Shown in pieces: positions 21,811-34,768 of a DNA stretch of 64,000 bases. The position numbers and the translations under genes were made by a program. Under the pieces are notes generated by a model. The model did no database searches. It saw only the letters and a program-made list of their open reading frames with translations, and was not told the origin of the DNA. Within the stretch, counting starts at the first letter, position 1. Each line of letters starts with the position of its first letter. The stretch is from Pagrus major (lineage: Eukaryota; Chordata; Actinopteri; Spariformes; Sparidae), in contig NC_133225.1 in NCBI RefSeq assembly GCF_040436345.1, positions 23,044,040 to 23,108,039 on the forward strand. Reading direction: 5' to 3'.

Positions 21811-23130
21811 TTTAAAGTCTATGCACATGGACAGCTATACAAAATAAATGCTCTTCCACCCAACCCCTTCTCTCTTGGAGCCACTAGGGCATTCTTTGAG
21901 CCCCTGGGGGTTTCTGGCTTTGCCAAGTCAAGCTGAGTCAGTGCAGCTCTCAGAGCCCCAGAGACTGCCCACCTTTGGCCTTAATCAATGGCAAAATAAG
22001 TAGCCCAAGAGCCCAAAACACTCTTGATCCTGCTGACAGACCAGGCCCAGGTAGAAAAGTTGCAGCACAGGAGTTCAAGTTACCAGCAGGACTGAACCGC
22101 TTCCTGAGGACCAAACCCACTGCCGCGACTCAGCTCTCCACTGGGTGACAATGTGCACAGCATAGCAAAGGGGAGCTAAAAATGGAGTGACACAAAGGCT
22201 CTCTTTTTCAAAAAAGGACAGAAAGGGAAAGAGCGGGAGTAAGGCAAGGACAAGAGAAGAATGGAACTGCAAGGGGGAGTAAGCTCATAAAAAACAACTT
22301 CCCCACTCTGTCAAAAAAAGAAAAAAATGAAGGGGAAAAAGATGAAGATGGCAGTGGGGCACCAGCCCCTGCCAGGGTCCTGATGATATCCAGCATTTGT
22401 TTCGAACGAGAGCCGCTCTCTGAGGGCTCCAATAATCCAGCTGATATGAGGAAATTCCTCAATGCTTTGTAAACGTTTGTCGGTTGCCATGGTGAGGAAT
22501 CCATGACGACCACCCCCAACTCAACCCCCTTCCTCCCCTCCCTGCCCCCCACCCCACCCCCTTTATAAAGCTCTTGCACAGGAACTTTCGAGTGCGAAAG
22601 CAAAGAGAAGAGGGGGAGGAGGATTAGAATAAGGGAGAGGGAGATACGGCATAGTGGGGGGGTGGGTTGAATTGATGAGCAGGCTTTGGTTTAAAGCAGA
22701 CATCCAGGAGCAGCATGAAAAGTCAGCAGGTAGTCGAGAGAACAGTGTTTGCCAGTCAGTAGTATTACAGCGAAGGGCCGCAAGACACAGCCTGGACTTG
22801 ACATGCTGTGATTAGTTATAACACATGACCAGTACTACAATGTAATTTTAATTTACTGGAAGAGATCTGACAAACACCACTTAGGCTGCAGTAGTCTGGA
22901 AGCTGAGCTATTAAATGCAAGCAACAGGTGCAGCTACTCTTGTCTTTTGGCTCTCACAAGACCCAGCCTAAACTTTCTGATGGGGCTGCACCATGAAAGC
23001 TACTTGTGACTTTAATTAAAGCCTCGGCTTCATTAAGAATCAACCAGACCTTCCCTCCTGGACCGGTTGCATCAAACACAGTGATCTAAAAATAACACTT
23101 ATTTCCCTTATTGATGAATCTGCTGATTAT

Positions 23131-23380
23131 TTATTAATGGTTTAGTCTATAAAATGTCAAGAGTGTGGAAAAAAGTCTTCATAGTTTCTTCTGCTTATTT
23201 TGTCCAACCAACAGTCCAAAACCCAAAGACTCTTCATTTACTGTCATAACTGACAAAAAAGCAGCAAATCCTAACATTTAAGAAGCTGGAAAAAGCAGAT
23301 ATTTGAGACTTTTGCTTAGAAATGATTGAAACTATTTACTGATCATCAAAATAGTTGGTGATTAATTGTCTGTCAGTCTC
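23131..23380. repeat. dispersed repeat shared with 57.1 kb
   Basis: CTCTTCATTTACTGTCATAA, then AAGCAGCAAATCCTAACATT and TAAGAAGCTGGA, recurs with small changes at 57.22-57.31 kb in the same orientation. I recall this motif as common in fish genomes. Boundaries are approximate. Confidence 0.65.
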
Positions 23381-24870
23381 TAAAAATCATCATACTGCCT
23401 CATACCATAACAAATTGAAACCAGACAGAAGTGGCAATAACAAAAACAAATCTAACATGTGACTTAGTGAGGAGAAGAAAAAAAATGGGCAGAATGAGTC
23501 AGAGTCAAGGAAACCCCGCTGGTGATAGAGAGGAAGAGGAAATAAATTTAACCAGACCATAGTTCCAACAAAAATGTTGTGCAAACACCAAAATAGGAGT
23601 CACATCCTCATTTGTGGAAATTTTTTCAGAGTTAAAGACTTGATAATACAGGATAACACTAATTTATCCAACCACCTAAAATGCTGCCACTAATCAGAAC
23701 ATGATGGAGCCTTCACAGACACCACCACAAAATCCCTACCACCCATAATCATGAAGTTTGCAGTAAAGCAGACTACAGAGGAAAGATGTCTTATTAGAAA
23801 ATGGTTTCCCTATATGTCCTGACACTAAATTGTAGAAAATAGTCATTATTTCACCCTTATTCGTATGGGACTTGCTACAGATACACCTCTTTAATTTTTT
23901 TAAGTGACCAACAGCATGCAAATTTACAACACACAGAAAACAGTTTTAAAACTTTTTGAAACTCAACTGTAAGATTTAGACATCAACAGTGACTTGGGAG
24001 GATATCAAGTGGTTTGGGGGCACTATTTGACACCTTAACAAAAGTAGAGTGTACCTTTAAGATACAACAACAACAGATTTGGGTGTGCCACCACTGGCAT
24101 TATCCACGTGTCAAGATTTTGCCACAGGCAAAGACACTGCTCTGCCTACATGACTAACAGACTGTGTGGAGGAGGGCTATGTCGAAATTCCTGATGTGTG
24201 TCAATCTTCAGACACACAATATCCAGTCTACCCTGAGCAGCCCTCTGAGTCCCTCCTCAACTTATGTGTTAGCACACAGCACAATTAGCACTTACATGTA
24301 AACAATATGTCTTCCCACCTCCTTATTTTTCTCATGAAAGTACTAAAAGACTATTATCAGAATGATGCTAACAAGGAGTGAATATTTTAAAAGTCACTGC
24401 AATGCTCAAGCGTCTTTCTAAAGCAAGGAATTTGTCTATGGAGTGTCAGTTATTATAAATAAACTTGCAACAATCCCATCATTTATCATCACACTTGTCA
24501 TTTTCACAAGAGGAAGTGACACAAGCCTGTGGGCTTCTTTATGTCATTAAGGAGTGGGTGGCATGACAAGATGGTGGGGATGAGGAAACTGCACTGACCT
24601 GTATGTTTTCATCCATTAAAACTCAATTAAAGCTGTGGCTTTAATAGGGATGGGGAAGTGTGTCAAATCATTGGTTGGAGGAGAGACTGCAGGCAGAGAG
24701 GAGTCTTTCTGCTTAGTGTTCAGAGAAGGTTAAAAGCCACACAAAATCCCCACTAGCAGCTCTGAAAGGCACAAAGGTAGAACACAGCAGGAGACGTAGC
24801 ACTGCTTCAAAACTGCTACTCTGGATGGGCTGCTGTGAAGCCCAAACCTTTCTGCCAACCCAGAGACAAC

Positions 24871-24872
<2 letters not shown>

Positions 24873-24938
<66 letters not shown>
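24873..24938. repeat. (AC)33 microsatellite
   Basis: Uninterrupted dinucleotide tract of 66 bp. It is followed by TCATGTCAGCCTGGTTTAAT and TCGGGCAAAT, a cassette also next to the (CA) tract near 21.7 kb. Confidence 0.97.
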
Positions 24939-24941
<3 letters not shown>

Positions 24942-25265
24942 TTCATGTCAGCCTGGTTTAATTCGGGCAAATCCCAGATGAGCAGTTAACAACATTACAA
25001 TCACAGCCCCTCCTTCCAAGACTTACCTGAGTTTTAAGCTACACGGAAACAAGAAGAGACATATTTTAAGAACCCTGAAGCCTCAAAAACTGTCATTAAC
25101 ACCTTAGTTAACAGTGCAGACAAGATTTAAACCTCTGTCACTGACAGATCTCACTTAAACAGACCTCAATCAGAGAAAAACACATACAGATGTTCAATTA
25201 AAAGCAGGAGCCGACAGTCTTGGCTCATGTTTGCACTGGCCCACATTGTTTGCAGAGCAACAACC

Positions 25266-25320
25266 GTTGCTACTGGCAACACCGTCCACTCCCGTTTCCA
25301 GGAGCCTGTTGCTATGCAAC
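25266..25320. promoter_or_regulatory. two palindromic X-box-like sites
   Basis: GTTGCTACTGGCAAC at 25266-25280 and GTTGCTATGCAAC at 25308-25320 are both head-to-head half-site palindromes of the RFX type. Single half-type matches occur at 22483 (GTTGCCATGGTGAG) and 26282 (GTTGCCATGGAGAT). All lie upstream of the rfx2 start codon. Function is inferred. Confidence 0.45.
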
Positions 25321-26989
25321 CAACAGAATACTTCCCAAACCAAACAATGCCATCCCCCCACCTGATCCCTCTATCGCACGCTAAGTAGAAACTTACAACA
25401 ATAAATACTATGTAAGCTATTAATTTCAGACACCAGGGGACATTGAGGCAAAGTTAGTCCTGCGTTGCAGTTATTCTAAAAATGTACAGACTTTATGCTG
25501 GTTTAGACTTGATTGAAGAGGACAGGATGAAGTGATCTGTTTTTGTAACTACTTTGTGCTCAGAAAGAAGGAGGAATGTTTAAGTCATCAAGGAGACAAC
25601 AGTCTATTCTTCAAGGTTACTTTACAGTCATGCCACCCAAAAACAACACTTTCAAAACCAAGTCGAGTCTATCCAAAGTTCTTTAGGCAAAAGAGATAGT
25701 AAAGCGGCTTATAGCAGAGCAGTACTTTTTCATACAGAAGCAACCACTTGTTGCTTTTAAATGGAGCACATTTGAGGGGCACTATGCAGATTTATCCCTG
25801 TCACATTTTTAATGAATTAGGAGAAAAGGTCTCTGGTGAGACTTTAACGTGTTCCGTGATTTGAGATTTATAATTTTACTTAAAAACAATTTCAACAAAA
25901 AACATCGGGGGTGTTAAACAAACACAAGACTTGCTTTTCTTTGATTTCATTTAAAAAAAACATAAGATCACAGAGGCACACGCGCTCACACAAAGAGCGA
26001 ATTAAGATATGATAAGAGATTTCCACAACAGAGGCTGTTCTTCAAGCCTGTCTCATTAATTCATGGCTAATCCAATCAAAGCAGCTCTTGGGGTCTGCAG
26101 ATGGCAGAGGGGGAGAGAGAGAGAGAGAGCAGAAATAGGAGGCACCGACCACTGTCTCTGATCCAAGCATCCCCCCTCCCCTCTCCAGCTCACCTCCCCA
26201 CCTCTGGTCATCAGCACACCCTGTCCACTCCGTCACCATGTGCGCTGCAGGCCTGACAGCCACAGAGAGAAAGATCAAACCGTTGCCATGGAGATTGTGT
26301 GTTCGCCCATGCTCTACACTAGCAACTTCCTCCCCCAACGCCCCACCTCTTCTAACCCATTCCAGATTTCCATCCCCCCCCACCACTTCCCCAACCTCCG
26401 GCCTTCATCCTCAACATCTAACATCTCGAGATGAAGAATAAGATTTGAAGTGAACATTTTGAGAAGTTTAAATGGAAAACACATCAAAGACAAGCAGTGA
26501 GATGGTCACAACAGAGAATGTAATCAGACTATACTCATTCGTGTGGGCGTCTCTCTGCTCTATGAATATCAATCTAATGTGTTCCGAGGGTGCCATACTG
26601 TTGACACAGAGGAGGGAACTTCACTCAAGTCAGCTGGCTGAAGATGGTGGAGCCTAAAGATGTTAAAATGCTAACAGGTACAGTTAGGATTCTTGTTTAT
26701 CTGTTTAATTCACCATCTCCGAAATCATTATAAATGTTTGGCACACACTGAAAAACACTTTTACAATAATGCAATAACTTTTTTGATCCTTCAGCTCACA
26801 TCAAGGCCTATACATTCATCACACAGCATGTGAAGATTAGCTAAACTTCAATCTAAAACATAGTCACAGCTAGATCCAGAGCACAAGAATGGGCCCCCTC
26901 TGAAAGCCATTACATCACTGTGAATGCATTTACAAAACCAGAGGACCAAGAGAGCACACAGCACACAATGACGAACACAGTTTTTTTTT

Positions 26990-27300
26990 TTATTAATAAA
27001 AAATACGGCTGCACAGTTGATCAAAATATTATCAAAATCGCAATATGGTCAAGACGCAGAAGCAGCAATTTTTTGATGATGGTAAAATGTGTGGAAAAAA
27101 CAGTATCATACTGCAGAGATGCCCTAGCCAACAAATCTTGCTCTCCAGATGTAAGAACTGTTCTTTGTGTGGCACAGACCCCAACAAATGTCCCATCATC
27201 ATGAGTTTAATAGTCTGTTTAGGTGTAAATGAATTTTTTAGTTCCCACTAATTGAGGATTATATCACAATCTAAATATCTGTCCAAATTATCGCAACAGG
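26990..27300. repeat. fragment of a dispersed AT-rich fish repeat
   Basis: GGCTGCACAGTTGATCAAAA with ATCAAAATCGCAATATGG near one end and ATATCACAATCTAAATATC near the other resembles a common fish repeat whose ends read GGCTGCACGAT. No coding capacity. Confidence 0.4.
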
Positions 27301-27311
27301 ATTAAAATGTT

Positions 27312-27553
27312 AAATGGTCTTGCATTTCTATAGCGCTTTTTCCAGTCTACCGACCGCTCGAAACGCTTTACAACACTTGTCACATTCACCCATTCACACA
27401 TATTTATACACTGATGGCAGAGGCTGCCATGCAAGGTGCCAACTGCTCATCAGGAGCAATTTGGGGTTCAGTATCTTGCTCAAGGATACTTCGAACCAGC
27501 CACCTTCCAATTACTGGATGACTAACTCTACATCCTGAGCTACAGCCGCCCCC
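27312..27553 (-). mobile_element. tRNA-headed SINE (minus strand)
   Basis: Read on the minus strand it begins GGCGGCTGTAGCTCAGGATG (A-box) and has GGTGGCTGGTTCGAA (B-box). Then come CTTGAGCAAGATACTGAACC, the GCAGTTGGCACCTTG block and the tail AAAGCGCTATAGAAATGCAA. This is a widespread teleost SINE type. It is a retroposon, not a functional tRNA gene. Confidence 0.85.
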
Positions 27554-30500
27554 CAATTTTAGCCCGAATATTAAATATTAGTAGATTTTAAAATCTGTTT
27601 CTTTTAAGTAAAAGCTGTACTTCCATGTATCGGGGGAAAAAAATGCACTTGATTAGCTGACATGCCTTTTTTTTGTCCTGTATAAAAAAAAAACTAATCA
27701 CACTTGGTCCTTAGGCCACGGCCTACATTTCCAACTAATTTTATGAAACCTGTTAGCAAGTTAATGAGATTTTCTACGAACTATCAGACAAACAAAAGAA
27801 TACAGCCTCCTTGCCTCAGGTAATGCTGCTGTCTCTTTGAAAACATTCACAAAGTGAGTACATTAATTCAAAACCAATCAACAAGACTGACAACTTGGAG
27901 TGATTTACAATCGCTTTAGTCAAGCCCAGACTTGTATCCCATTCTGTGGGAATATAGCTACAGTCACCCCAGATGCAAAATGCTCACACACTAACATTCT
28001 TTATATCTGCTTGAACAGGTGTGTTTCCAACCTGTGGACTCAGAGGTTTTATTTCCCAGGGAACCACATTCTGCAGAGATGACCTCAGATGCTGGCAGCG
28101 TGCTGTCTCGATCTTGACCGATGAACTTGAGCTAAGCGTTTTGTTGCATCGGAGGAGTCTGCCTTCTTGGCGAGCTTTAACTCTATACAGATATGACACT
28201 GAGAATAACCATACTGTATGAGCAGCCTGCTTTCACAGGCACAACTTAACACAAACAATGAGTCACCAGTTAATGCTTGAAATTTGAGACAGATCCAAGT
28301 GTCTGTTGTTCTTGCAGTGGATACTTGCCATCATCTCAGATTTAAGTATTTAATACCTCTTTGACAGAAAAAGCCCTGTACAAGACATAGTACAGGGACA
28401 GGATAGTAAACATGGTCTCAATCAACATCTGACAGCTCATACCTGAACGCTAGTCACAGGGAGAGCTGCCAGTCACACAAGAATCAAGTCTGTAATTGCC
28501 CTTTTTGTTATGATACTGCTGCATTAAAAAGGTGTTTTTAAATTATAGCCAGAATAAAAAGCTAGCTCTGAACACATAGGGTGCAGCATATCACTAGAGT
28601 AACCTACAACTGCTGCTCTTTGCTAGCTATCCTTGGCTGTAGCTAGCTACCATTAGCTAATTAGCTAATTGGCTCAGTTAGCTGTCTAGACAGCAGCCCT
28701 AGAGTTTGCCTCAACACAGTACACAGACGTCTTTAACTACAGTTACCACATTTACATGTCATTAAACGTGTTTAATACAATGTATTTATAAATCCTAGTG
28801 ATTTAAAATGGCGCATTGTCAGTACAGAAATACATAGGCATAACTCATACTTAAGCATCATTTAAGTCAAACTATCCATCCATCCTCTTCCATTAGGTCA
28901 CTGAACAGGATCTGTATTTTAAATCATCTTCACTGAAGCCAGATCTAGTGATAAGCTTTAGATATTAAAAATTATGAGTTACATAATATCAGCAGCATTC
29001 ACACACACTAATCCTATTCAGTGTCATCTTCAGATCATTAAACATCAAATTACTTAAGGATCTGAAATGTGTTCCTGCATGGCAATTTGCATCAAGATGG
29101 CAATCATACAACATGCAGTAAAAGGTGATGACAGGATACAGTTCACATCCTGTCTACTGGTCTACAAATTGGTGCACTTCATGTTCCAGTTTTTCGAAAC
29201 CTCAACTAATCGTAATTTATTTGCCTTCCATTTAGTTTTCAGTCAGGCAACACAAAAACATTAATTCTTACGTGGAAAGTTAATTAGCATACAACGCTGC
29301 TATTAAAACTACCCCATGTATTGAACATTGCAACATTAAAATTAGCTTTTCTCTGAAGCTAATGAGCAGGAAGAGACAGTTCTTAAAGATCAAGAACAAG
29401 ATATGAAGCCTGCACTAAATAAGGATCCACCATTGAGCTGAAACAGGATTGTTTCCACCTGTTACAATGGCATCCTCTGCTATTGTTCTCCACCAAATCT
29501 CCTAATTAAAGAGCTTCTGAAAAGCTATGCTGAAGACCCAACAAATTTAATTCAAAATACTGTCTGGGTCTACTCCATTGCAAATCTGGTCAAATCTCAC
29601 TCCATTACAGACCTAGATTTGGTCCTGGTAATTACTCTGTAGCAGGTTTACACTGACAGGAACACTTTTTAAGCCAAATAAACATCTCTTAACAAACTAG
29701 CCTAAAGCTCTGCAAAAGAAAGGAAAAGTAAGGAGAGGATGGGGGGGGCTGCTACTATCCCATCCTGAAAGGGGGGGTGTAGGGGGGTTGGTCATTGTAA
29801 TGCAAATGTCAGTGCCTTGTCCGCTGTTTGTGGCAGGAAATTTAATTAGCAGTTGTGCAGCTACGATACAAACAGGTGGAATGTTAAGAATGCTCCTGAT
29901 GACACACACAGACAGAAGAGACAGACTGAAAAACATTTCGTTTCGCAACGAGTTTCAACTTGTTGCCACAGCGCGAGGGCTAATCAGTGGCAACATTTTT
30001 TTGGTATATGACAAGATTTGTTTCTTTGTATCCTAGCAGCATAAGCCTACAATGATTTCCAAAATCTCTGTTGCTGGAAGATGTGATGTGAGAATCACGA
30101 GGACACTTAGACTGTTTTCCTTTCAACAGATTCTTATAAAACACTAACAGCACATCACTTTAAATGAAAAGCCCTTCACAAGTAAATTAATTATGAATAT
30201 TATGAAACTGAAACATTTCATGTGTACAAATGGCACTATTATTTTCTACTTAACAAGCCCCACAAGGCATTCTCCTCTCAGTGCTTCTGCTTTGCTCTGT
30301 GATTTTCTGACATGCCTTTGACTGGAGTTATGGGATAACCCATTAAAACTGTGTTAATAACAAACAATGAAATGTGCAGTTCGGTTGGCTCAGCGGGAGG
30401 TAAATGCAACTCTATGAATATGATCAACTGTAAACAGCCGTGCCAAAACGAATGGCAGTATCTGGGTCCATGTCTATATCTGTAACAAGCTATTGGATTG

Positions 30501-32469
30501 AGAACTTCTCCCCAAGGCAACAGTAGGCCTCATCAAGATAAGCTAAATACAGCGTGAGCAAACACACAAACAAGCACACTCATGTATGTGCACACACACT
30601 CACACAGGACATGTGACCAAAAGCTGTGTCAGGTCACCCGCTGCCCAAGAGACCACTGCAGCTGTCCTATTGATAGCTGAACTGTACTACACACATGGGT
30701 CCATTAAACACTCAAAATGGCACACAGGCAACGGTGCACGGGGCGACGCACATTCATACTGGAAACTCAAGAGATGGCTTAAAAGAAGGCTAAAAGAGGG
30801 GAGGTTTTACCTAAAGAAGGAGCAGAATTTTCTGTAAATCACAGGCCAGAGTGGCACTCTCTGCTGAAGTGCGCCAAAGCTCGACCGTGATCACAGGTTG
30901 GGCCAAAAAAGCCAAACCTGATTAGGGAAATTCAGAAGGATATAGGATATAGATCAACAAAAGAAAAATAAAATAAAAAATAATTTACTCCCTCTTTCAA
31001 ACTGACATCCTCATTAATAATTATCTGTACTTTGCAAGCCAGTGAAAAAACTCTCCAACCTCCACTTTGTTTTATTCTCCACTCCGAGCACCATTTCTTT
31101 GACTTGCCTTTGCAAGCCAAAGCTTTGCACTCTCACCACAAAGGAGGAGATGAAAATAACCTGATTAAAAACACTGACTTTTAAAAAGAATAACATTTCA
31201 CCCCTTGGCCCACTCCATCCCCTTTCTTTCCATGACTTGGGTGTATTTGTATATCAAGTTGCCATGTAAACATAACAGTGTCACGCTCAAATTGGGGGGG
31301 TGGGGTTGGTGGGGGTTACACACAGAGTTTCAGCGCAGTCATCTCCTTATTTTCTTTGTAGCTGCGGCGAGTTGTCTTGCCAATCAAAGTTTAAGTTTCT
31401 TTGCCTGACACTTACTCCAAAACAAGCTTAGTCTTCTGTTAATCCACATTTAACTCCTCCCTTAAACTTCATGAAAGATTTCATTTTAACACACTATGCA
31501 GCCAAGATATTAATAATGAGCAATATAACCACACTCAAACCTGCTTTTTGTCCCCTTTTCACCTAAAAAGGAAATCCAGCCGAATCATTAATACATCTCC
31601 TTAAATTAATTATCCACCTCTCCTCTCTCTTAAAGATAAATACTTTATGTGAATACATATTTGAAAGTTTATAACTAGAAGCACAGAGAGGGCATTAATT
31701 GGAGACATTTTCATGCTGCAAAGATTCTCCCTGATGCTTCAATAGCAAACATTACAAATGACCGAGCACCTGACAGCTGTCTCTGAAAAGATAGTTCATT
31801 ACAATTAATGTATCTCTAGGGACAGACAGAGACAGACTCCCACGAGGAGAAAAAAGGTATGGATATCTGCCACAACCACACTGTAAAACTATGATTTAAA
31901 ATCATCGGGGTCTAGTTTTCCCTGGTTTCTCATTATTGCTACAGCACAGATTGATATGAGCCTTTGACTCTAAAGAGAGGTCAAACAGAAACCCTAATGA
32001 GACCTGCCACTTGGACAATGAAGCACTGCCACTGAGAATAACTTGGTTATTAGCATACAATTTGCTTTAGGTTCTATAGCATCAGTTAAACTGGAAAGAT
32101 TAGGAGAGGGAGTTGCTTGCCATGAAATGAGTGAGAGGATATGGATTAATTCATCCTAATATATAATGTACGAGTGTATCTTACTTAATACCTAGTTTTG
32201 AAAGCACATAAAGACTGTACTTAAAATACTTAAATCTGTCACACAAGGCTGTAAAAACAAGGCAGAGCAGTATATAAGAACCATCATAGCACCACCTAGC
32301 TGCACATATCCAGTTATTCAAGCTATTTCTGAAATATTAAAAACATCAAAACTTTGTGAAGTTGTTTCATTTAGATAGCAAACGTTTTAAAGTGTGCTTA
32401 ACAGAGATTATCTGATCTTGACAGTTTGCTATGCTCCTGAGATAGAGACCAGTGGAAGCATCAGGTTCA

Positions 32470-33470
32470 GAGACGTTTGAACGTTGAGTGTCGTAACATC
32501 GCCGGCAGAAGTTCATATATCCCTGCGCGACTCTGTCATATTATTTAACACGGTTTACGATTCAATTTGTAAGTGTACATCGAGCCAAGAGATGTGACAA
32601 ACTGCGTGTTGAAATGAAAGTTATCCTCCTGCTGAGTTCACGCTCGCTTGCGGCGGACATTAGTTCCAGTTTGAGCACCAGGACCAACGTTGCTAACGCT
32701 GCTAGCTACATTTCCACCTGCTTGAACACGGTTGTTCTGAGAAACATACTCCGAGAATGAAGTTAGTCCGTGTTGTGTGACTAAAGACACTGAGGAGCCG
32801 TCAATAACACGACAAACGGCTGAACTCACAACTGAACTCGCGCTCATCGCTGCTGCTTGTCCAAGTTAGCATTAGCCGTAGCTTGACTGGTTGTCTGAAC
32901 CATCCATCCTGCTGGGACTGAGCTGGAAGTGCGTTCACATCTCAACTACACAACGTAGCAACAAGTGTAAAGGTCTGCTGAATCGATTTTTGAGTTGGAG
33001 TAACGTTGAAGCTGTGTGTAACGTTTAAAAAAAAGTAGCAGAGGTGAAAGAGATCATTTCCCACTTTGGGAGGAAGAGGCAGCTGCTAGCATAAGGTGAA
33101 TGTCGGTTAAATGGAGAGTGGAAAGCCGTTCTCAACTTGGGGCGGATGCCGTAAAGAAGGGAAAGTTATGTTGTGGAAAATACCCAAGACTGTTGCAGCA
33201 ACACATTCGATCCCAGAGCATTTTTCACCAAATTAAGATGAACAGAGAATCTACATTCTATAAAAATATAGTCACCTTTGCCTTGAGAAAAGTTTCTCTT
33301 TCCCCTCTCTCCCACTCGCTCGGTCACTTCCAGATGCTGCTGCTGCTGTTGCTGAGTGTTGCGCCCGTTGGTAAGTAACTGTCTCCACGGCTACAGTCAC
33401 TATGGCGCGAGGGGGTCTCGAGGCAACTGTTGCTACCCTCAAGTGCCTACGTCAGGGCCCTCACTATGAA
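32470..33470. promoter_or_regulatory. candidate rfx2 promoter and first-exon region
   Basis: After ~10 kb of CpG-poor DNA this block has many CpGs, such as ACATCGCCGGCAG, GCGCGACTCTG and ACTCGCGCTCATCG, plus CTTCCAG and GCTAGC motifs. It is the best candidate for a rfx2 transcription start because rfx2 exon 1 has an acceptor before its ATG. No TATA box was found. It may be bidirectional: a possible plus-strand exon sits at 33334-33370. Confidence 0.4.
33334..33370 (+). other. possible plus-strand first coding exon (signal-peptide-like)
   Basis: ATG is followed by a Leu-rich run ([12 protein letters not shown]) and a consensus donor GTAAGT at 33371. The split codon phase (1) matches acsbg2 exon 2 at 48176, so a spliced product would be in frame. 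The CTG run is low-complexity and no transcript evidence is available, so this is speculative. Confidence 0.25.
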
Positions 33471-33532
33471 GGGGAGGGGCCAAAGGGACAAGAGCCCCGC
33501 CCTATTAAATAAAGCTGTAAATTTGATTGGAA

Positions 33533-33546
33533 CCACTAGGTGGTGG
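33533..33546 (+). promoter_or_regulatory. CTCF-like motif, plus orientation
   Basis: CCACTAGGTGGTGG matches the CTCF core CCANYAGRKGGC except one base. It is next to the candidate rfx2 promoter. Motif only. Confidence 0.3.
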
Positions 33547-34189
33547 TCTAAGCCAGGGGACTGATGGAAGTGCCACACATTAGTCCTGTTTCTAATTACT
33601 GTATGCATCACGTGCCTGTAAATATCAAACTGACGAGTTATATTAAGATGTTTCTGTTGTGAAAAATACATGTTGTTTAAAGCTACAAAAAGGTGGCAGG
33701 GTCTGCCAATTGTAAACAAAGTAAAACAATATGAAATTGTGTTGTACTTTAATGTCAGTTTGTTTATTCAGGTTATTCAGTGATGAATACGAAAAAAGTT
33801 TGTTTGTTTAGGCTTAAAAAAGAAAATCAGTCATTGAAGATCTTTCACTTCTGATTAAAATTTCTTCCCTAAAACTATATAGTGCACCTTTAAACTTATT
33901 GTCATTTACTTACTTTCTTGTTGACAGCTATATATTACAACACTTTAGTTAGGCTCCAAGAAAAGGAAAAAGAAACCCTTAAATATTTGTAAAACTTTTA
34001 TTTACTGGGTTTCCGAGTAATTTTACAATTACATCTTCTTCTTGTTATACGTGAATATATTAAGGTTCTAACGATATGTTTTTTTCAGGGCTGATGAAGA
34101 TTATTAGTAATCAAAGAGACCAAAAAATATATACTTAGAACATATACATATACATTTGCAGTAAAAATGTAAAATTTTGGTGTCAAAAT

Positions 34190-34768
34190 TAGGGGTACAC
34201 CGATTACCGGCCTGGCTGATTATTGGGGCCCATATTCACCATTTTTCCGATTATCCGGATCGGTGATCAGCTTGCCAATAAGATAAACTAATTTTAATGT
34301 GCTTCTGGTAACACATCACTTAATAAATTAATAGCCTATAACAATAAAATTATATGTCTGCAAACTAATTAGTAACTAAATTTATGAAATGAATGTAGTG
34401 GATTGGAAGTATAAAGTAACAGAAACAGAAAATACTCAAGCAAAGTACCTCAAAATTGTACTTAGTGCAGTATTTGAGTAAACTGTACTTAGGTTTATTC
34501 AATCACTGGATGTTCTAAATTTTGACACTTGGATTTTGATTTTACTGCAAATGAATATCGATTTTAAATATCACTTATTGGTCCCTTTGATATCTAATTC
34601 CTTGAATGTCTGTCTTATATCATGTGTTATTGTGAGTTTTTGTGATTTTATGTGAATTGCTACTGCGACAGTGACATTTCCCTTGTGGATTAATAAAGTA
34701 ATCTATCTATCTATCTATCTAAAAAGTATCTGTATCAGCCCTGAAAAAGCCATATCGGTCCACCCCTA
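34190..34768. mobile_element. hAT-type element, 579 bp, with 8-bp target duplication
   Basis: Ends TAGGGGTACACCGAT and ATCGGTCCACCCCTA are inverted repeats. They are flanked by identical GTCAAAAT octamers at 34182-34189 and 34769-34776. Eight-base duplications and TAGGGGTG-type ends are hAT hallmarks. It has no transposase and carries an inserted LINE-like tail plus an (ATCT)n tract near 34709. Confidence 0.85.
34680..34732 (+). repeat. LINE-like 3' tail with (ATCT)n
   Basis: TTCCCTTGTGGATTAATAAAG followed by ATCT units is the usual 3' end of fish non-LTR retrotransposon copies. It is nested inside the hAT-type element at 34190-34768. Confidence 0.5.

Larger units (their letters stand above)
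21811..32470. other. non-coding region upstream of rfx2 exon 1 (probable first intron)
   Basis: No splice-bounded conserved coding exon was found on either strand. The region holds short tracts of ordinary GC content with no repeat features (for example 22340-22510, 26030-26100, 29790-29880, 31580-31800), X-box-like sites, a (CA)n, a SINE and other repeats. If the rfx2 promoter lies near 33 kb, this is the first intron. Confidence 0.5.

Noticed and set aside
21394..21828. 144-codon minus-strand frame with an internal protein-level repeat
   Set aside because: Its repeat reflects the 156-bp DNA duplication; the true rfx2 frame here is a different one.
32638..32847. 68-codon minus-strand frame starting MSASSVVSS
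   Set aside because: Lies in the candidate rfx2 promoter region. A GTGAGT donor after MSASSV would join rfx2 exon 1 out of frame, so it is at most a short upstream frame.
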